Below, piece after piece: positions 8,518 to 17,718 of a DNA stretch of 64,000 bases. The translations under genes were made by a program, and so were the position numbers. The stretch is from NCBI GenBank assembly GCA_900544285.1, contig UQUT01000010.1, positions 1 to 64,000 of the forward strand. The letters are read 5' to 3'. Position 1 is the stretch's first letter. Every line of letters starts with the position of its first letter. This stretch comes from an uncultured Eubacterium sp. GTDB lineage: Bacteria > Bacillota > Clostridia > Oscillospirales > CAG-272. Under the pieces are notes generated by a model. That model was not told the DNA's origin, did not search any database, and saw nothing but the letters and a program-made list of their open reading frames with translations.

Positions 8518-10380
8518 TCACTCTCCTTTTGCCGCAAGTTCGGCTTGAATTTTTGCGCGGTACGCCTCACCCGCGGCAAGCTCACGTTGCCATGCGGCTT
8601 CCTCTGCCTCGGCGCGTTTTGCTTCCTTTTGCTCTTTCTTTAGCCGGTCTTCCGGAGACATAGCGGCAAGCCTTGCATCTTTGCGAGCCTTTGCTTTTTC
8701 GGCTTTCGCTTTTTCCTTTTCTTCGGCAAGGCGCTTCTTTTCTTCCGCCTTTGCCGCTTTTTCCGCTGCCGCCTTTTGATAGTCGGCAAGTTCCTTTTCA
8801 AAATCCAGCCCCTTTGCTGCGCATTTTTCCTTCAACGCCGCTTCAAAGGCAAGCTCGTTTTCGTGCAGATACTTTGCTTCCTCCTCAGCCGCGCGGACTT
8901 CGGGCGCAACCCATTCCTCTCTGCGTGCCGCCGCTTCCGCCTGCTGATATTCTCTGATCTTTGCCTGCTTGCGGGATAGCGTTTTTTCAACGGACAGGAA
9001 AATCAGAAGAACGGCAAGGATGATGCCGGTGATCGTTTCAAGTCCCACAAACGAGAAGGTGATCATATTTTTGACCGCCTGCGACTGCTGCGCGGCAACG
9101 GTCACCCCGTCCACCAGCTTCGGGGCAACATATCCGGCTTTGGAGATCAGCGCATTGAAAAGACTGGTTGCAACACCGACGGTTGCCACAGCGAGAATAT
9201 TATATATTGACATTGCCACTCCGTCCGAGCGCATGCCGCTTTTCCATTCCAGATGGTCAAGTCCGTCTGCAAAGAGCGCCATAAAGACATAAGCGCAGGG
9301 AAGTCCGCCGATGTTTTTTATAAACTGCCCGACAAGTACAACCGCCATATTCGTCGGCACAGCCCAACAGATTGCACTGCCGATCGCATAGAGGATAAAT
9401 CCCGCAAGCGTCACATTCCGCTTGCCGAATTTCTTTGCCAGCGGCCACACGGCAAAAATGCCGATGCCCATGGGAATTCCGCCGATGACGGAAATCATCG
9501 TCTGCGTGACGCCGTCGTTATAAGTGCCGAGGACATAGTTGCAATAATAAACAAGACCGATGTTTTTCAGCGACGTACCGAGGGTATAGATGAAGAAATA
9601 GACAAACATGAGAATCATGTATTTGTCGGTCAGAACTATTTTCAGTTGCGTCAGAAAAGGCAGCTTTTTTTCTTCCGTGCCGGACTGCTCCTCTGTCACG
9701 CGCTCTTTGGTAAAGTAATATTCAAGGAGCGTCAGCGGCAGGGAAAGGATGGAAAGAACGCTCATCACGAGGATCCATTTGGTCTGATCCACGCCGAGCA
9801 TCGGCATGACTACCATCGGAAAGATCAATGCCACGATGATGCCGCTCATCATAATGGTGGAAATCTGATTGAATACAGAAAGTCCTCCTCGCTGGATTGT
9901 GTTTCGTGTCGAAAGCGGGCACATCAGGTTGTGCGACATATTGTATATAGTATATGCAAAAGAATAGAACAGATTATAGGAAAGCATGACCCAGATGACC
10001 TGAACCGTCTCGCCCGCGTTCGGAACGGTGAAAAGCAGAATTCCAGTCAGCGCAACGAGCGGAGCCGAGAGAAGCAGCCAAGGGCGCGCCTTGCCTTGCT
10101 TTGTTTTCGTGCGGTCGATGATATAGCCCATAATGACATTTGTGATTGCGTCTATAATTTTGGAGACAAGCGGGAACACAACAAGAAACGCACCGCCCCA
10201 GACGGTTGTCAGCTTCAGAACATCGGTATAATAGACGTTCAGATAGGTTGCAAGCACGGCGTTGAGCAGGAGTGCGCCGCAGGGACCGAGCAGATACCCG
10301 AGCCATTTTTCTTTGCCTGTGACATTTTGCGAGTGTACGCGGCTGTCAAACAGCTTTGCAGATAGCATTTCGTTTTTCAT
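8518..10380 (-). CDS. GPH-family sugar:cation symporter with long charged C-terminal tail
   Basis: A 620-residue major-facilitator membrane protein of the glycoside-pentoside-hexuronide family (MelB/XynP-like), with about 12 helices between residues 25 and 460 and the early motif DAITNVIMGYIIDRTKTKQGKARPW cut here as IDRTKTKQGKARPW (about 88-101). It probably imports the glycoside cleaved by the two flanking enzymes. Unusual for the family is a tail of about 160 residues (about 462-620) rich in Ala, Glu and Lys, probably coiled coil and cytosolic. Its ATG overlaps the stop of the GH3 gene (ATGA), so it is coupled to it. Confidence 0.88.
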   Translation of the reverse strand: MKNEMLSAKLFDSRVHSQNVTGKEKWLGYLLGPCGALLLNAVLATYLNVYYTDVLKLTTVWGGAFLVVFPLVSKIIDAITNVIMGYIIDRTKTKQGKARPWLLLSAPLVALTGILLFTVPNAGETVQVIWVMLSYNLFYSFAYTIYNMSHNLMCPLSTRNTIQRGGLSVFNQISTIMMSGIIVALIFPMVVMPMLGVDQTKWILVMSVLSILSLPLTLLEYYFTKERVTEEQSGTEEKKLPFLTQLKIVLTDKYMILMFVYFFIYTLGTSLKNIGLVYYCNYVLGTYNDGVTQTMISVIGGIPMGIGIFAVWPLAKKFGKRNVTLAGFILYAIGSAICWAVPTNMAVVLVGQFIKNIGGLPCAYVFMALFADGLDHLEWKSGMRSDGVAMSIYNILAVATVGVATSLFNALISKAGYVAPKLVDGVTVAAQQSQAVKNMITFSFVGLETITGIILAVLLIFLSVEKTLSRKQAKIREYQQAEAAARREEWVAPEVRAAEEEAKYLHENELAFEAALKEKCAAKGLDFEKELADYQKAAAEKAAKAEEKKRLAEEKEKAKAEKAKARKDARLAAMSPEDRLKKEQKEAKRAEAEEAAWQRELAAGEAYRAKIQAELAAKGE

Positions 10381-12800
10381 TTTTCGTCCGCTCCTTTGAT
10401 TTTATATGATTTGCACATCGCGGCAATTCCGCGGAAAAAGTGACCGTTTCCGAACTGCACGAAGCCCTCCGCAATGTTCCACGGCATGGATTTTCCCGCC
10501 GAAAGGGAAAGCGTGCGCACACAGTTGGTATCAAAAATCCGTTGCAGGAAGATAGCGCCCTTGATTCGGTTGTCGCGCTCCGTGCCTCGCGGCATTTTTT
10601 TCGCCTTTTTCAGCTGACGCTTTGCGACCCCGCACACGGCGTTATAAAGAATTCTGCCCATAAAGGTCTTTTGGAAGTCGCAGAAGCGGCTTTCCATGGT
10701 CAGGGGCAATACGGGCGGCTCTTCGGGAAGCGGTGTACCGAGCAAATCGGCAAATTCGGTGTTCCCGATGCGCGCGGCACCCTTCATTTTTTCGTTTATA
10801 CCGATGTCATACGGCGATTCCGGCACTTCGCCAACGGTCACCGTCAGCGGTGCGGTCAGGCGGACATCCTCGCTCGATGTACCGACTTCAATTGTATATT
10901 CTCCGTTTTCAAGCGTCCATGCGTTCTCTTTGACGTTCCAAAAAGAAAGCTCCGACAAAGCAAATGAGAGGCTGACGGCTTTTTCTTCTCCCGCTTTCAG
11001 ATATACCTTTGCAAAGGCGCAAAGTTCGCTTTCCGGCTTGAAAACAGCAGAATTTTCATTGTTTTTCACATAAAGCTGGACAACTTCCGCGCCGTCACGG
11101 TTGCCTGTATTGCGGACGGTCAGAGTCGCTGTGACGACGCCGTTTTCCTTTGCGACAGTAAGATTTTTGTATTCAAAATCCGTGTAGGACAGTCCGAAGC
11201 CGAATGGGAATGCGGTCTTAATCTTCGCCGTTTTTGCAAAGCGGTAGCCGACGAAAACGCTCTCCTTGTAAAACTCGTTTGCTTTTTTACTGTATTCATC
11301 GCCGTAAGGAACATCGGCATAACTCTTGTACCAGGTCTCCGCCAGCTTTCCCGACGGATTGGCTTCGCCGAAAATCAGCCTTGCCCCCGCCTCGCCGCCG
11401 CATTGCCCCGGCAGATAAAGGTTCAGAATCGCGTTGACACCGTCTGCAAACGGAAGCTCCACTGGCGAACCGCCCGAAAGCACGACAACAATCTTTTTGC
11501 CCGTTGTCATCAAAGCGTTGACCAGTTCCAACTGATCGTCCGGAAGACGCATATGCACTCTGTCTCCGCCCTCACTTTCGGCAAGGTCGGTAAGTCCGAG
11601 ATAGAGAAGAACGGTATCATATTTTTCCGCAAGCGCAACCGCTTCCGCAATCGGTTCGCCTTCCGCGGGGTCGACACCCGCGCTGTACCCGCGCGCATAC
11701 CCGTATTTTATCCCGCGCACGTCAAAGGCATCTTTGTGCGAAACAACCTTTGTCGGCGAGATCATCGAACTGCCCGAGCCCTGATAGCGCATTTTTTCAA
11801 ACAGCTCGCCGATGACGCAAAGCGGCTTTGTGCCGTCCAGCGGAAGCGTGCCGTCGTTCTTCATCAGCACCGCGCTGTCCGCCGCGACCTCTGCGGCAAG
11901 TTCCGCATGACCGTCACGGTCAAAGGATTCCGTTTTTGACGCGGTTGCGAACCTCTCCGTTGCCGCAAGGATGCGGGTTACGTATGCATTGGCTTCGTCA
12001 TCGGAAAGACTGCCATCCGAAAGTGCGTCATAGACTTTCTTCAGGCTGACCGCCGTATCGCCCGGCATTTCCAAGTCCTCTCCGGCGCGGTTTCCGGCAA
12101 TGCGGTCATGCGTGCCGCCCCAGTCGCTCATCACGATCCCGTCAAAGCCCCACTCCGTGCGGAGAACATCGGTCAGAAGCCATTTGTTTTCGGATGCGAA
12201 CGTGCCGTTGATCCGGTTATAGGACGACATGACCGCTCCCGGCTTTCCTTCCTTCACAGCTGTTTCAAACGGTTTCAGATAAATCTCCCGCATTGCCCGT
12301 TCGTCCGCAACGGAGTTGCCGACAAAGCGGAAGTTTTCCTGATTGTTGAGCGCAAAGTGCTTCAAACACGCGCTCACGCCCATGGACTGCACACCGCGCA
12401 CGAACGCCGCGCCGAACTTTCCCGCAAGGAGCGGGTCTTCGCTGTAATATTCAAAATTTCTGCCGCAAAGCGGGTTGCGCTTGATGTTGACACCCGGTCC
12501 GAGAAGCACATGCACTCCGTAATACCGGCATTCCTCCCCGATTGCCCGCCCGATCTGTTCGGCATTTTCGGGATTCCAAGAGGATGCTACGCACGCCGCT
12601 GTCGGAAATGCGGTCGCAGGTTCGCTTTTGGAAACTCCGTTGTCCCCGCCGCCGATCTGCTTGCGCAGTCCGTGCGGTCCGTCCGCCATAGCAAGTCGCG
12701 GAATGCCCAGCCGCGGTGCGCCGCAGGTGTACATAAAATCCGTTCCCTGCAAAAGGGCGGATTTTTCTTTTTTTGTAAGTTCGGAAGCCTTATTTTTCAT
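10377..12800 (-). CDS. Beta-glucosidase-type glycoside hydrolase, GH3 family
   Basis: The 807-residue cytosolic protein has no signal peptide. The N-terminal TIM-barrel domain carries GFDGIVMSDWGGTHD with the catalytic nucleophile Asp near residue 225. The GH3 C-terminal alpha/beta domain (about 310-530) and a fibronectin-III-like domain (about 590-670) follow. A non-GH3 tail to residue 807 is helical and basic (for example KRQLKKAKKMPRGTERDNRIKG). It is the first gene of the operon, with GGGAGGGG upstream of the ATG and a -10 box at 12833-12838. The expected reaction is removal of non-reducing beta-D-glucose, which fits with rhamnosidase for rutinose-like or other rhamnoglucosides. The exact substrate is inferred. 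Confidence 0.9.
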   Translation of the reverse strand: MKNKASELTKKEKSALLQGTDFMYTCGAPRLGIPRLAMADGPHGLRKQIGGGDNGVSKSEPATAFPTAACVASSWNPENAEQIGRAIGEECRYYGVHVLLGPGVNIKRNPLCGRNFEYYSEDPLLAGKFGAAFVRGVQSMGVSACLKHFALNNQENFRFVGNSVADERAMREIYLKPFETAVKEGKPGAVMSSYNRINGTFASENKWLLTDVLRTEWGFDGIVMSDWGGTHDRIAGNRAGEDLEMPGDTAVSLKKVYDALSDGSLSDDEANAYVTRILAATERFATASKTESFDRDGHAELAAEVAADSAVLMKNDGTLPLDGTKPLCVIGELFEKMRYQGSGSSMISPTKVVSHKDAFDVRGIKYGYARGYSAGVDPAEGEPIAEAVALAEKYDTVLLYLGLTDLAESEGGDRVHMRLPDDQLELVNALMTTGKKIVVVLSGGSPVELPFADGVNAILNLYLPGQCGGEAGARLIFGEANPSGKLAETWYKSYADVPYGDEYSKKANEFYKESVFVGYRFAKTAKIKTAFPFGFGLSYTDFEYKNLTVAKENGVVTATLTVRNTGNRDGAEVVQLYVKNNENSAVFKPESELCAFAKVYLKAGEEKAVSLSFALSELSFWNVKENAWTLENGEYTIEVGTSSEDVRLTAPLTVTVGEVPESPYDIGINEKMKGAARIGNTEFADLLGTPLPEEPPVLPLTMESRFCDFQKTFMGRILYNAVCGVAKRQLKKAKKMPRGTERDNRIKGAIFLQRIFDTNCVRTLSLSAGKSMPWNIAEGFVQFGNGHFFRGIAAMCKSYKIKGADEK

Positions 12801-12832
12801 AGATAGACCCCTCCCGATTTTATTCTGCTACC

Positions 12833-12895
12833 ATTATATCATCCGGCGGCATTTTTGTATTGCATTATTGTATTGATTGTGGTATAATTGTATTG
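12833..12895. promoter_or_regulatory. Divergent control region with three TTGTATTG boxes
   Basis: TTGTATTG occurs at 12855-12862, 12868-12875 and 12888-12895 on the plus strand. The regulator promoter is TTGCAT (12860-12865), 17 bp, TATAAT (12883-12888). The GH3 operon has a minus-strand TATAAT (12833-12838) but no good -35; box 1 sits exactly where a -35 would be. Boxes 1 and 2 could therefore activate the operon, and box 3, overlapping the regulator's own start region, could repress the regulator. The AraC protein as binder is inferred. Confidence 0.65.
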
Positions 12896-12902
12896 AATCG
12901 AG

Positions 12903-14102
12903 GTGACGGAGATGAAAAACATCGATCTGGAGTATCTGTGTTCGGTGATTGCGGGGCTTTCGGGCATTCCCGTGCGGATTTTTGACGGGGATGTTCTTGT
13001 CTATTATTCCTTTGTCGGCAGGCTTCCGCGCGATCCTATGGAAATCTGCAAAAACGAAATTTTTGCCATAGAGAAGAATATCGGTTACTATATGACTGCA
13101 CAGTTTCAGTATTACGGTGTGGTAAAGTGCGGAAAAACAAGGATTGTAATGGGACCGACAAGACAGGTGACGGTCAGCGATGCGGAACTGCGCTCGCTTG
13201 CGTTTCTTGCCGATGTCCCGACCGATGACACCGATGATTTTGTCGCCGGAATGAAAAGCATCGTCCCCATGCCGCTGGAAAGCGTGATGCAGACGCTCTG
13301 TGCCGTCAATTACATTCTCAACGGAGAGAAGGTCACGCTTGCCGACCTGACGATTTATGATGAATTGCAAACGGACCTTTCTTCGCAAATGGCAGCTGAA
13401 AAAACGGATGCCCCGACAGAGTATCCGACAGATTTGCATAACACGCTGTCCCTCGAACAAACGCTGATGAGCATTATCCGCAAGGGCGATACGGCGGCGC
13501 TTTCGGAATGGGCAAAAAATGCGCCTGCGATCAGGGGAGGAGTCATCGCCTTTGACCAGCTGCGCCAGATGAAGAATATGTTTATAGTGTCCGTCACGCT
13601 TGCCTCACGCGCCGCTATAAGAGGAGGAATGGATGCGGATGACGCGCTGATGCTCTCCGACCGCTATATTCAGCGTTGCGAGCTGACGAACACTGCGGAG
13701 GAGATCACAAATCTGCAATTTCATATGATTTCGGATTATACCGCGCGCGTTGAACGCCTGCACTTCGGAAGCGATCCGTCACAGCTGATCGCGGCGGTTT
13801 CAAACTACATTCAGCATCACCTCTCCAAGCCGATTACAACAGAGCAGATCGCCGCTTCGCTCTATATAAGCCGCACGCATCTGTCTGCCCGTTTTCACAG
13901 AGAAACCGGCACAACCCTTTCAGACTACATTCTGAAAGAAAAAACGGAGGAGGCAAAACGCCTTCTCCGTTATACCGACAAATCCCTTGCGGCAATCTCC
14001 GCCTACCTCGGCTTTTCATCGCAAAGCCATTTTTCAAGAACCTTCCGTAAATGCGCAGGGATCACGCCCGGCGAATACCGCACAAAGCACGCAGGGCATT
14101 GA
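12903..14102 (+). CDS. AraC-family transcription regulator of the glycoside operon
   Basis: 399 residues. The C-terminal ~100 residues form the two-HTH AraC domain (about 297-396: ITTEQIAASLYISRTHLSARFHRETG, then SLAAISAYLGFSSQSHFSRTFRK, then GITPGEYR). The N-terminal ~290 residues are an effector/dimer region of a type common in clostridial carbohydrate regulators and show no classic cupin motif. It is transcribed divergently from the GH3-symporter-GH78 operon across 102 bp that contain both promoters and three repeated boxes, which makes it the likely regulator of that operon. Its last codons overlap repeat copy B. Confidence 0.88.
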   Translation: MTEMKNIDLEYLCSVIAGLSGIPVRIFDGDVLVYYSFVGRLPRDPMEICKNEIFAIEKNIGYYMTAQFQYYGVVKCGKTRIVMGPTRQVTVSDAELRSLAFLADVPTDDTDDFVAGMKSIVPMPLESVMQTLCAVNYILNGEKVTLADLTIYDELQTDLSSQMAAEKTDAPTEYPTDLHNTLSLEQTLMSIIRKGDTAALSEWAKNAPAIRGGVIAFDQLRQMKNMFIVSVTLASRAAIRGGMDADDALMLSDRYIQRCELTNTAEEITNLQFHMISDYTARVERLHFGSDPSQLIAAVSNYIQHHLSKPITTEQIAASLYISRTHLSARFHRETGTTLSDYILKEKTEEAKRLLRYTDKSLAAISAYLGFSSQSHFSRTFRKCAGITPGEYRTKHAGH

Positions 14103-14177
14103 GAGATTCCTGCTTGACCCGACGGCTGTTTCGTGATGTGCCGTCGGGAATCCGAACCCGTTTTCTTTGCTTACTGC
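14095..14177 (+). repeat. Direct repeat copy B (83 bp, partner at 4384-4466)
   Basis: It begins in the last codons of the AraC gene and runs beyond its stop. It contains a perfect 9-bp hairpin, CCCGACGGC pairing with GCCGTCGGG (about 14118-14148), which copy A only partly keeps. It ends TTTTCTTTGCTTACTGC like copy A. The rest of 14178-14300 shows no gene. Confidence 0.7.
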
Positions 14178-14300
14178 AACGCCAAGATATTTTCTCCAGC
14201 CATAGTTATTGCGCCTTGTGTTCCAGACGAGAGAACGGTTGTTCTTTGACGTTTCCGTATCTTCGCAGTCGATCATAGGTATTAACCAAACCACGCAATG

Positions 14301-14345
14301 AAAATGCCGAATGTAAGCAAAATCTGTTGCATTCGGCATTTTTCG
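14301..14345 (+). terminator. Terminator downstream of the AraC gene
   Basis: AAAATGCCGAATG (14301-14313) pairs with CATTCGGCATTTT (14330-14342) around a 16-base loop, and T residues follow. It is nearly symmetric and could also serve the opposing ABC operon. Confidence 0.75.
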
Positions 14346-14424
14346 ATTAATACAAATCTGAGTCTGTCAATTAAATCGTTTTTCTTTCGGCATGCGATAA
14401 AGCATTAAGATATCTCAATGTCTT

Positions 14425-15345
14425 TCAAGCCGAACCCACATCATTGAATACGCAAAGATAATAGTCCTCCAAGGTGGACGGCACGTTTATTGCCGTCTCT
14501 GTCGGTCTGACATCGGAAATGACGCGCAGTCTGACCGTTTGTGGGTCATCCTCATCACGTGCAATATTTATCACGCGGTGCTTTTCCTGCATGGAGGAAA
14601 CTTCACTCTCGCCGACGGGAATACTCCAGACATTGTCGTCGATTTTTTTGATCAGCTCATGTGGAGGAGCTTTTTCAATTATAACGCCATTTTTCAGCAT
14701 GATAATATCACGCGCGATGAACTCAACGTCGCTCACAACATGCGTTGCGATTATGACAATTTTGTTCAACGCTATCTGCGAAATATAATTCCGTATAGCA
14801 ATTCTCTGCTTTGGGTCAAGCCCCGCTGTCGGTTCGTCGAGTATAAGGACCGAGGGGCTACCGAGAACCGCCTGTGCGAGCGTAAGTCTTTGCTTCATTC
14901 CGCCCGACAACGCGTCGATTCTGCGTTTTGAAACGTCGTCAAGCTCGACCGCGACGAGAATTTCATTTATCTGCTCCGCTATATACTGCTTTCTCTCTTT
15001 TCCTCCGAGCCCGCTCCCCATGTCTTTCAATGTCGCCATATACCACATGAAGCTCTCGACCGTGAAGTTCGGATAAAGTCCCGGATACTGCGGCATGAAG
15101 CCCAATTTCTTTCTGAACTCCGTGCCCATCTTCTTGATGTTTTCCGGCTCTTTTCCGTCATCTCCGAATGTGATCTCGCCGGAATCGGCTTTCAGGTTAT
15201 CCGTAATAATATTCATAAGAGTCGACTTTCCCGCGCCGTTCGGGCCCAAAAGCGCATATATTCCGGGCTGAAAATCTGCGGAAAAGCAGGAAAGCGCCTG
15301 ATTTTTACCGTATGCCTTGCTTAACTCTTTAATGGATAAAATCAT
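14425..15345 (-). CDS. ABC transporter ATP-binding protein (ABC-2 exporter type)
   Basis: 306 residues. Walker A GPNGAGKST (about 34-42), signature LSGGMKQR (about 148-155), Walker B VLILDEPTAGLDP (about 168-180) and the switch His in IIATHVVSD are all present. A C-terminal ~90-residue extension follows the nucleotide-binding domain, as in exporters of peptides or lantibiotic-type compounds. It powers the membrane protein encoded immediately upstream; start and stop overlap in ATGA. The cargo is unknown, though the peptide-like and secreted neighbours further upstream point to export or immunity. Confidence 0.9.
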   Translation of the reverse strand: MILSIKELSKAYGKNQALSCFSADFQPGIYALLGPNGAGKSTLMNIITDNLKADSGEITFGDDGKEPENIKKMGTEFRKKLGFMPQYPGLYPNFTVESFMWYMATLKDMGSGLGGKERKQYIAEQINEILVAVELDDVSKRRIDALSGGMKQRLTLAQAVLGSPSVLILDEPTAGLDPKQRIAIRNYISQIALNKIVIIATHVVSDVEFIARDIIMLKNGVIIEKAPPHELIKKIDDNVWSIPVGESEVSSMQEKHRVINIARDEDDPQTVRLRVISDVRPTETAINVPSTLEDYYLCVFNDVGSA

Positions 15346-17675
15346 AATCTTCCTCCTTTATGTATGCGTCTGAGCGAAAAAGTGAAAGAACAGCCGACGA
15401 AGATAAATACAATGGCATACGCTATGGCAAACCATGCATATACAGCCGAGGGCGTTGTCTCCGCCGAAAGACGATACAACGAATCGGCGTCCGTCAATTT
15501 GCTTATGTCGATATAACAGAAAAATTTCACCCCCGCCGCCTGCAGAAGTCCTGGGGCGAACATAAATATCGCCGATGTCACATACGCGGATAAATTGTCC
15601 TTTATAAAGTATGATATCGCAAAGCATGCCAAGGCGGCAAGCACCGCTCCGAGGAGCGAAAATACAAGCACAGAGCCGATGTATTGCCCGAGCGATAAAG
15701 ATGTCGGAACAAAGGCGTATCGCGTCATACTGACAAGCAATACGCCTGTCGGCGGCATATTCAACTTCACGGCAAAGCAGACAAGATCAATTGCTTTGAG
15801 CAAAACTGTTGCCGAAACCGCATAGATCAGGGTAAACAGATATTTCGCCATGAATGTGTCTGTTCTGCCCTTAAGAGTCGTGCCGAGCAAAAATGACGGA
15901 GATGACGACGATGATGTCTTTCTGCGCTCCATCGAAAAGCCGCTGATACTCAGAACGCACAAAAACGCTACCAGTATCCAGTCCGTCCCGGTATCAAGAT
16001 ATTTATAACAATACAATTCGTTTACAAATGACCCCGTGACGCCCTTATTATACAGCGAGCCGAGATATCCCGATTGCTTCATAATGTCGCCGAGCACACG
16101 GATTTTCATCTGTGCAGCCGAATAATCGGCGCAATATGCAAGATAATCATCTATCGACATTTTTTTGGAAAAATACGCCTCTGTGTTTTCGCCGTATTTT
16201 TCAACAATAGCATTACAGTTATCGTATTCGTTTCTCAGATATGCCGCTTTTTCGCTTGAATATTCTCCTTCGATTTCGGCAATATATCCGGTGTATATGC
16301 GGTTATATGACGTGTCGTCAATCTCAAAATAGCTTGCGGCATAGGCGCATTTTATGATAACAACCGCGGCAAGCAGGAAAATTATCCATATACGCTTGCG
16401 TTGCTCAAAAGATAAAAGGCTTGTATCATACAGGGTCGCCTTTTTACGCACTTCTTTCAAGCTACGCGCTTTTTCGTTCTTTCTTGCAGAAGCTCTCCTT
16501 TTACGCGCCGAATTACTTACACGGGCAAAACCGAAACGGTTGACAAAGAACGCGGCGACAAGAAGAACAGCTCCCGGTAATATGCTGACCGGTATTATCG
16601 ATACCGGATGAGCTATAATATCCAAAGAGCGATATCTCGAAAAGATTTCTTTCAGATTGAATATCGACCAGAAGTTTATATATTTCACCTGTCCCGACTT
16701 TGTAAAATCGGCGGAGGACATCAGAAAGCCTCCGAAAAGGAGCGCTGCGCCGCCTATAATTCCCGCTGTGAATTTTCTCGCGACAGATGATATCGCCAGG
16801 ACGACGGATGAAAAAACGGCAATTGTCAGCATTTTGATAATGAGCGAGACAATCAGATATCCCAATATGCTCATATTATAAGGGCAAAGCAGAAATGCGC
16901 TGACCGACTGCACCGGCACCGAAGGATCGGAAAACCCGAGCGTCGCCCATGTCGCCAGAAGTGACGAAAGATTGAATGCCGCCGTCAGCACGGCGCCGGC
17001 GATCATCGCGGCAAGGTATTTCGCCGCCGCTGTGTTCTCCCTGCCATTTGCGCAGGTCTTTTCTATTGCGTAAAAACCTGTATGATAATCGTTCACCGCA
17101 ATCCACACAGAGCAGATCAAAACAGCGGCAAAAACGAAAATAATCTCTGTGCCGACTCCGAAATATTCATTCCATCCGATGACAATGGTGTCGTCAATCG
17201 AAACGCTCTCGTCCAGCGCCGAATATATTTTTATCACCTGCTCCTGATAGCGGTAATTATATGTATTGACCGCCCCGCCCGAGCCTTCCGCCTGCTTTAT
17301 TATATTTGAGGATTGAGTTATGATCTGGTTCAGCCTGTTATGATAATTCTTGTCCGCGTCAATAAACGAAGCGACATACCGAAACAGCGAAATATCTTCA
17401 ATAATTCCTTCACCGTATACGCTTTCTTTTACTTCGTCATATGTTGAGTAGAAATTATTCTCAATACGCTCCTTTTCTTTATAAAACAGCTCCGGATCGG
17501 ATTTATATAATGAATATACAGCGATAGCCTGTTTGGCATATTTGCTCGTGCGAGAATTTGTTTTCGCGGAGACGCCGCAAAAGATCGCATTTGCAAGCAG
17601 CAGAGCAATGGCAAACATCATCAGATACAATTGAGAGCATAGTTTTTTTATCTCATAGTATACGGTGGATCTCAT
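15342..17675 (-). CDS. ABC-2 type membrane permease, two-halved
   Basis: 777 residues with membrane segments in two blocks. A first helix lies near 13-33, with a large extracytoplasmic region to about 170 and then several helices to about 385. A basic cytosolic linker (about 385-415) is followed by a second helix near 420-440, another outside loop and a final group of helices (about 575-770). This looks like two ABC-2 permease halves fused in one chain. It is coupled to the ATPase gene downstream and lies 43 bp after the lipoprotein gene. Function as the membrane part of the exporter is firm; the substrate is not known. Confidence 0.85.
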   Translation of the reverse strand: MRSTVYYEIKKLCSQLYLMMFAIALLLANAIFCGVSAKTNSRTSKYAKQAIAVYSLYKSDPELFYKEKERIENNFYSTYDEVKESVYGEGIIEDISLFRYVASFIDADKNYHNRLNQIITQSSNIIKQAEGSGGAVNTYNYRYQEQVIKIYSALDESVSIDDTIVIGWNEYFGVGTEIIFVFAAVLICSVWIAVNDYHTGFYAIEKTCANGRENTAAAKYLAAMIAGAVLTAAFNLSSLLATWATLGFSDPSVPVQSVSAFLLCPYNMSILGYLIVSLIIKMLTIAVFSSVVLAISSVARKFTAGIIGGAALLFGGFLMSSADFTKSGQVKYINFWSIFNLKEIFSRYRSLDIIAHPVSIIPVSILPGAVLLVAAFFVNRFGFARVSNSARKRRASARKNEKARSLKEVRKKATLYDTSLLSFEQRKRIWIIFLLAAVVIIKCAYAASYFEIDDTSYNRIYTGYIAEIEGEYSSEKAAYLRNEYDNCNAIVEKYGENTEAYFSKKMSIDDYLAYCADYSAAQMKIRVLGDIMKQSGYLGSLYNKGVTGSFVNELYCYKYLDTGTDWILVAFLCVLSISGFSMERRKTSSSSSPSFLLGTTLKGRTDTFMAKYLFTLIYAVSATVLLKAIDLVCFAVKLNMPPTGVLLVSMTRYAFVPTSLSLGQYIGSVLVFSLLGAVLAALACFAISYFIKDNLSAYVTSAIFMFAPGLLQAAGVKFFCYIDISKLTDADSLYRLSAETTPSAVYAWFAIAYAIVFIFVGCSFTFSLRRIHKGGRL

Positions 17676-17718
17676 AACCGCCGCCCTTTCTTTTCTTGAA
17701 TATGCCTATGGCTCTTTT

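Noticed and set aside
9253..10365. 370-codon plus-strand frame
   Set aside because: Antisense to the GPH symporter, composition rich in His/Arg/Asp as expected from a shadow of a membrane protein.
14034..14339. 101-codon minus-strand frame over repeat copy B
   Set aside because: Part is antisense to the AraC gene; similarity to copy A at protein level follows from the DNA repeat.
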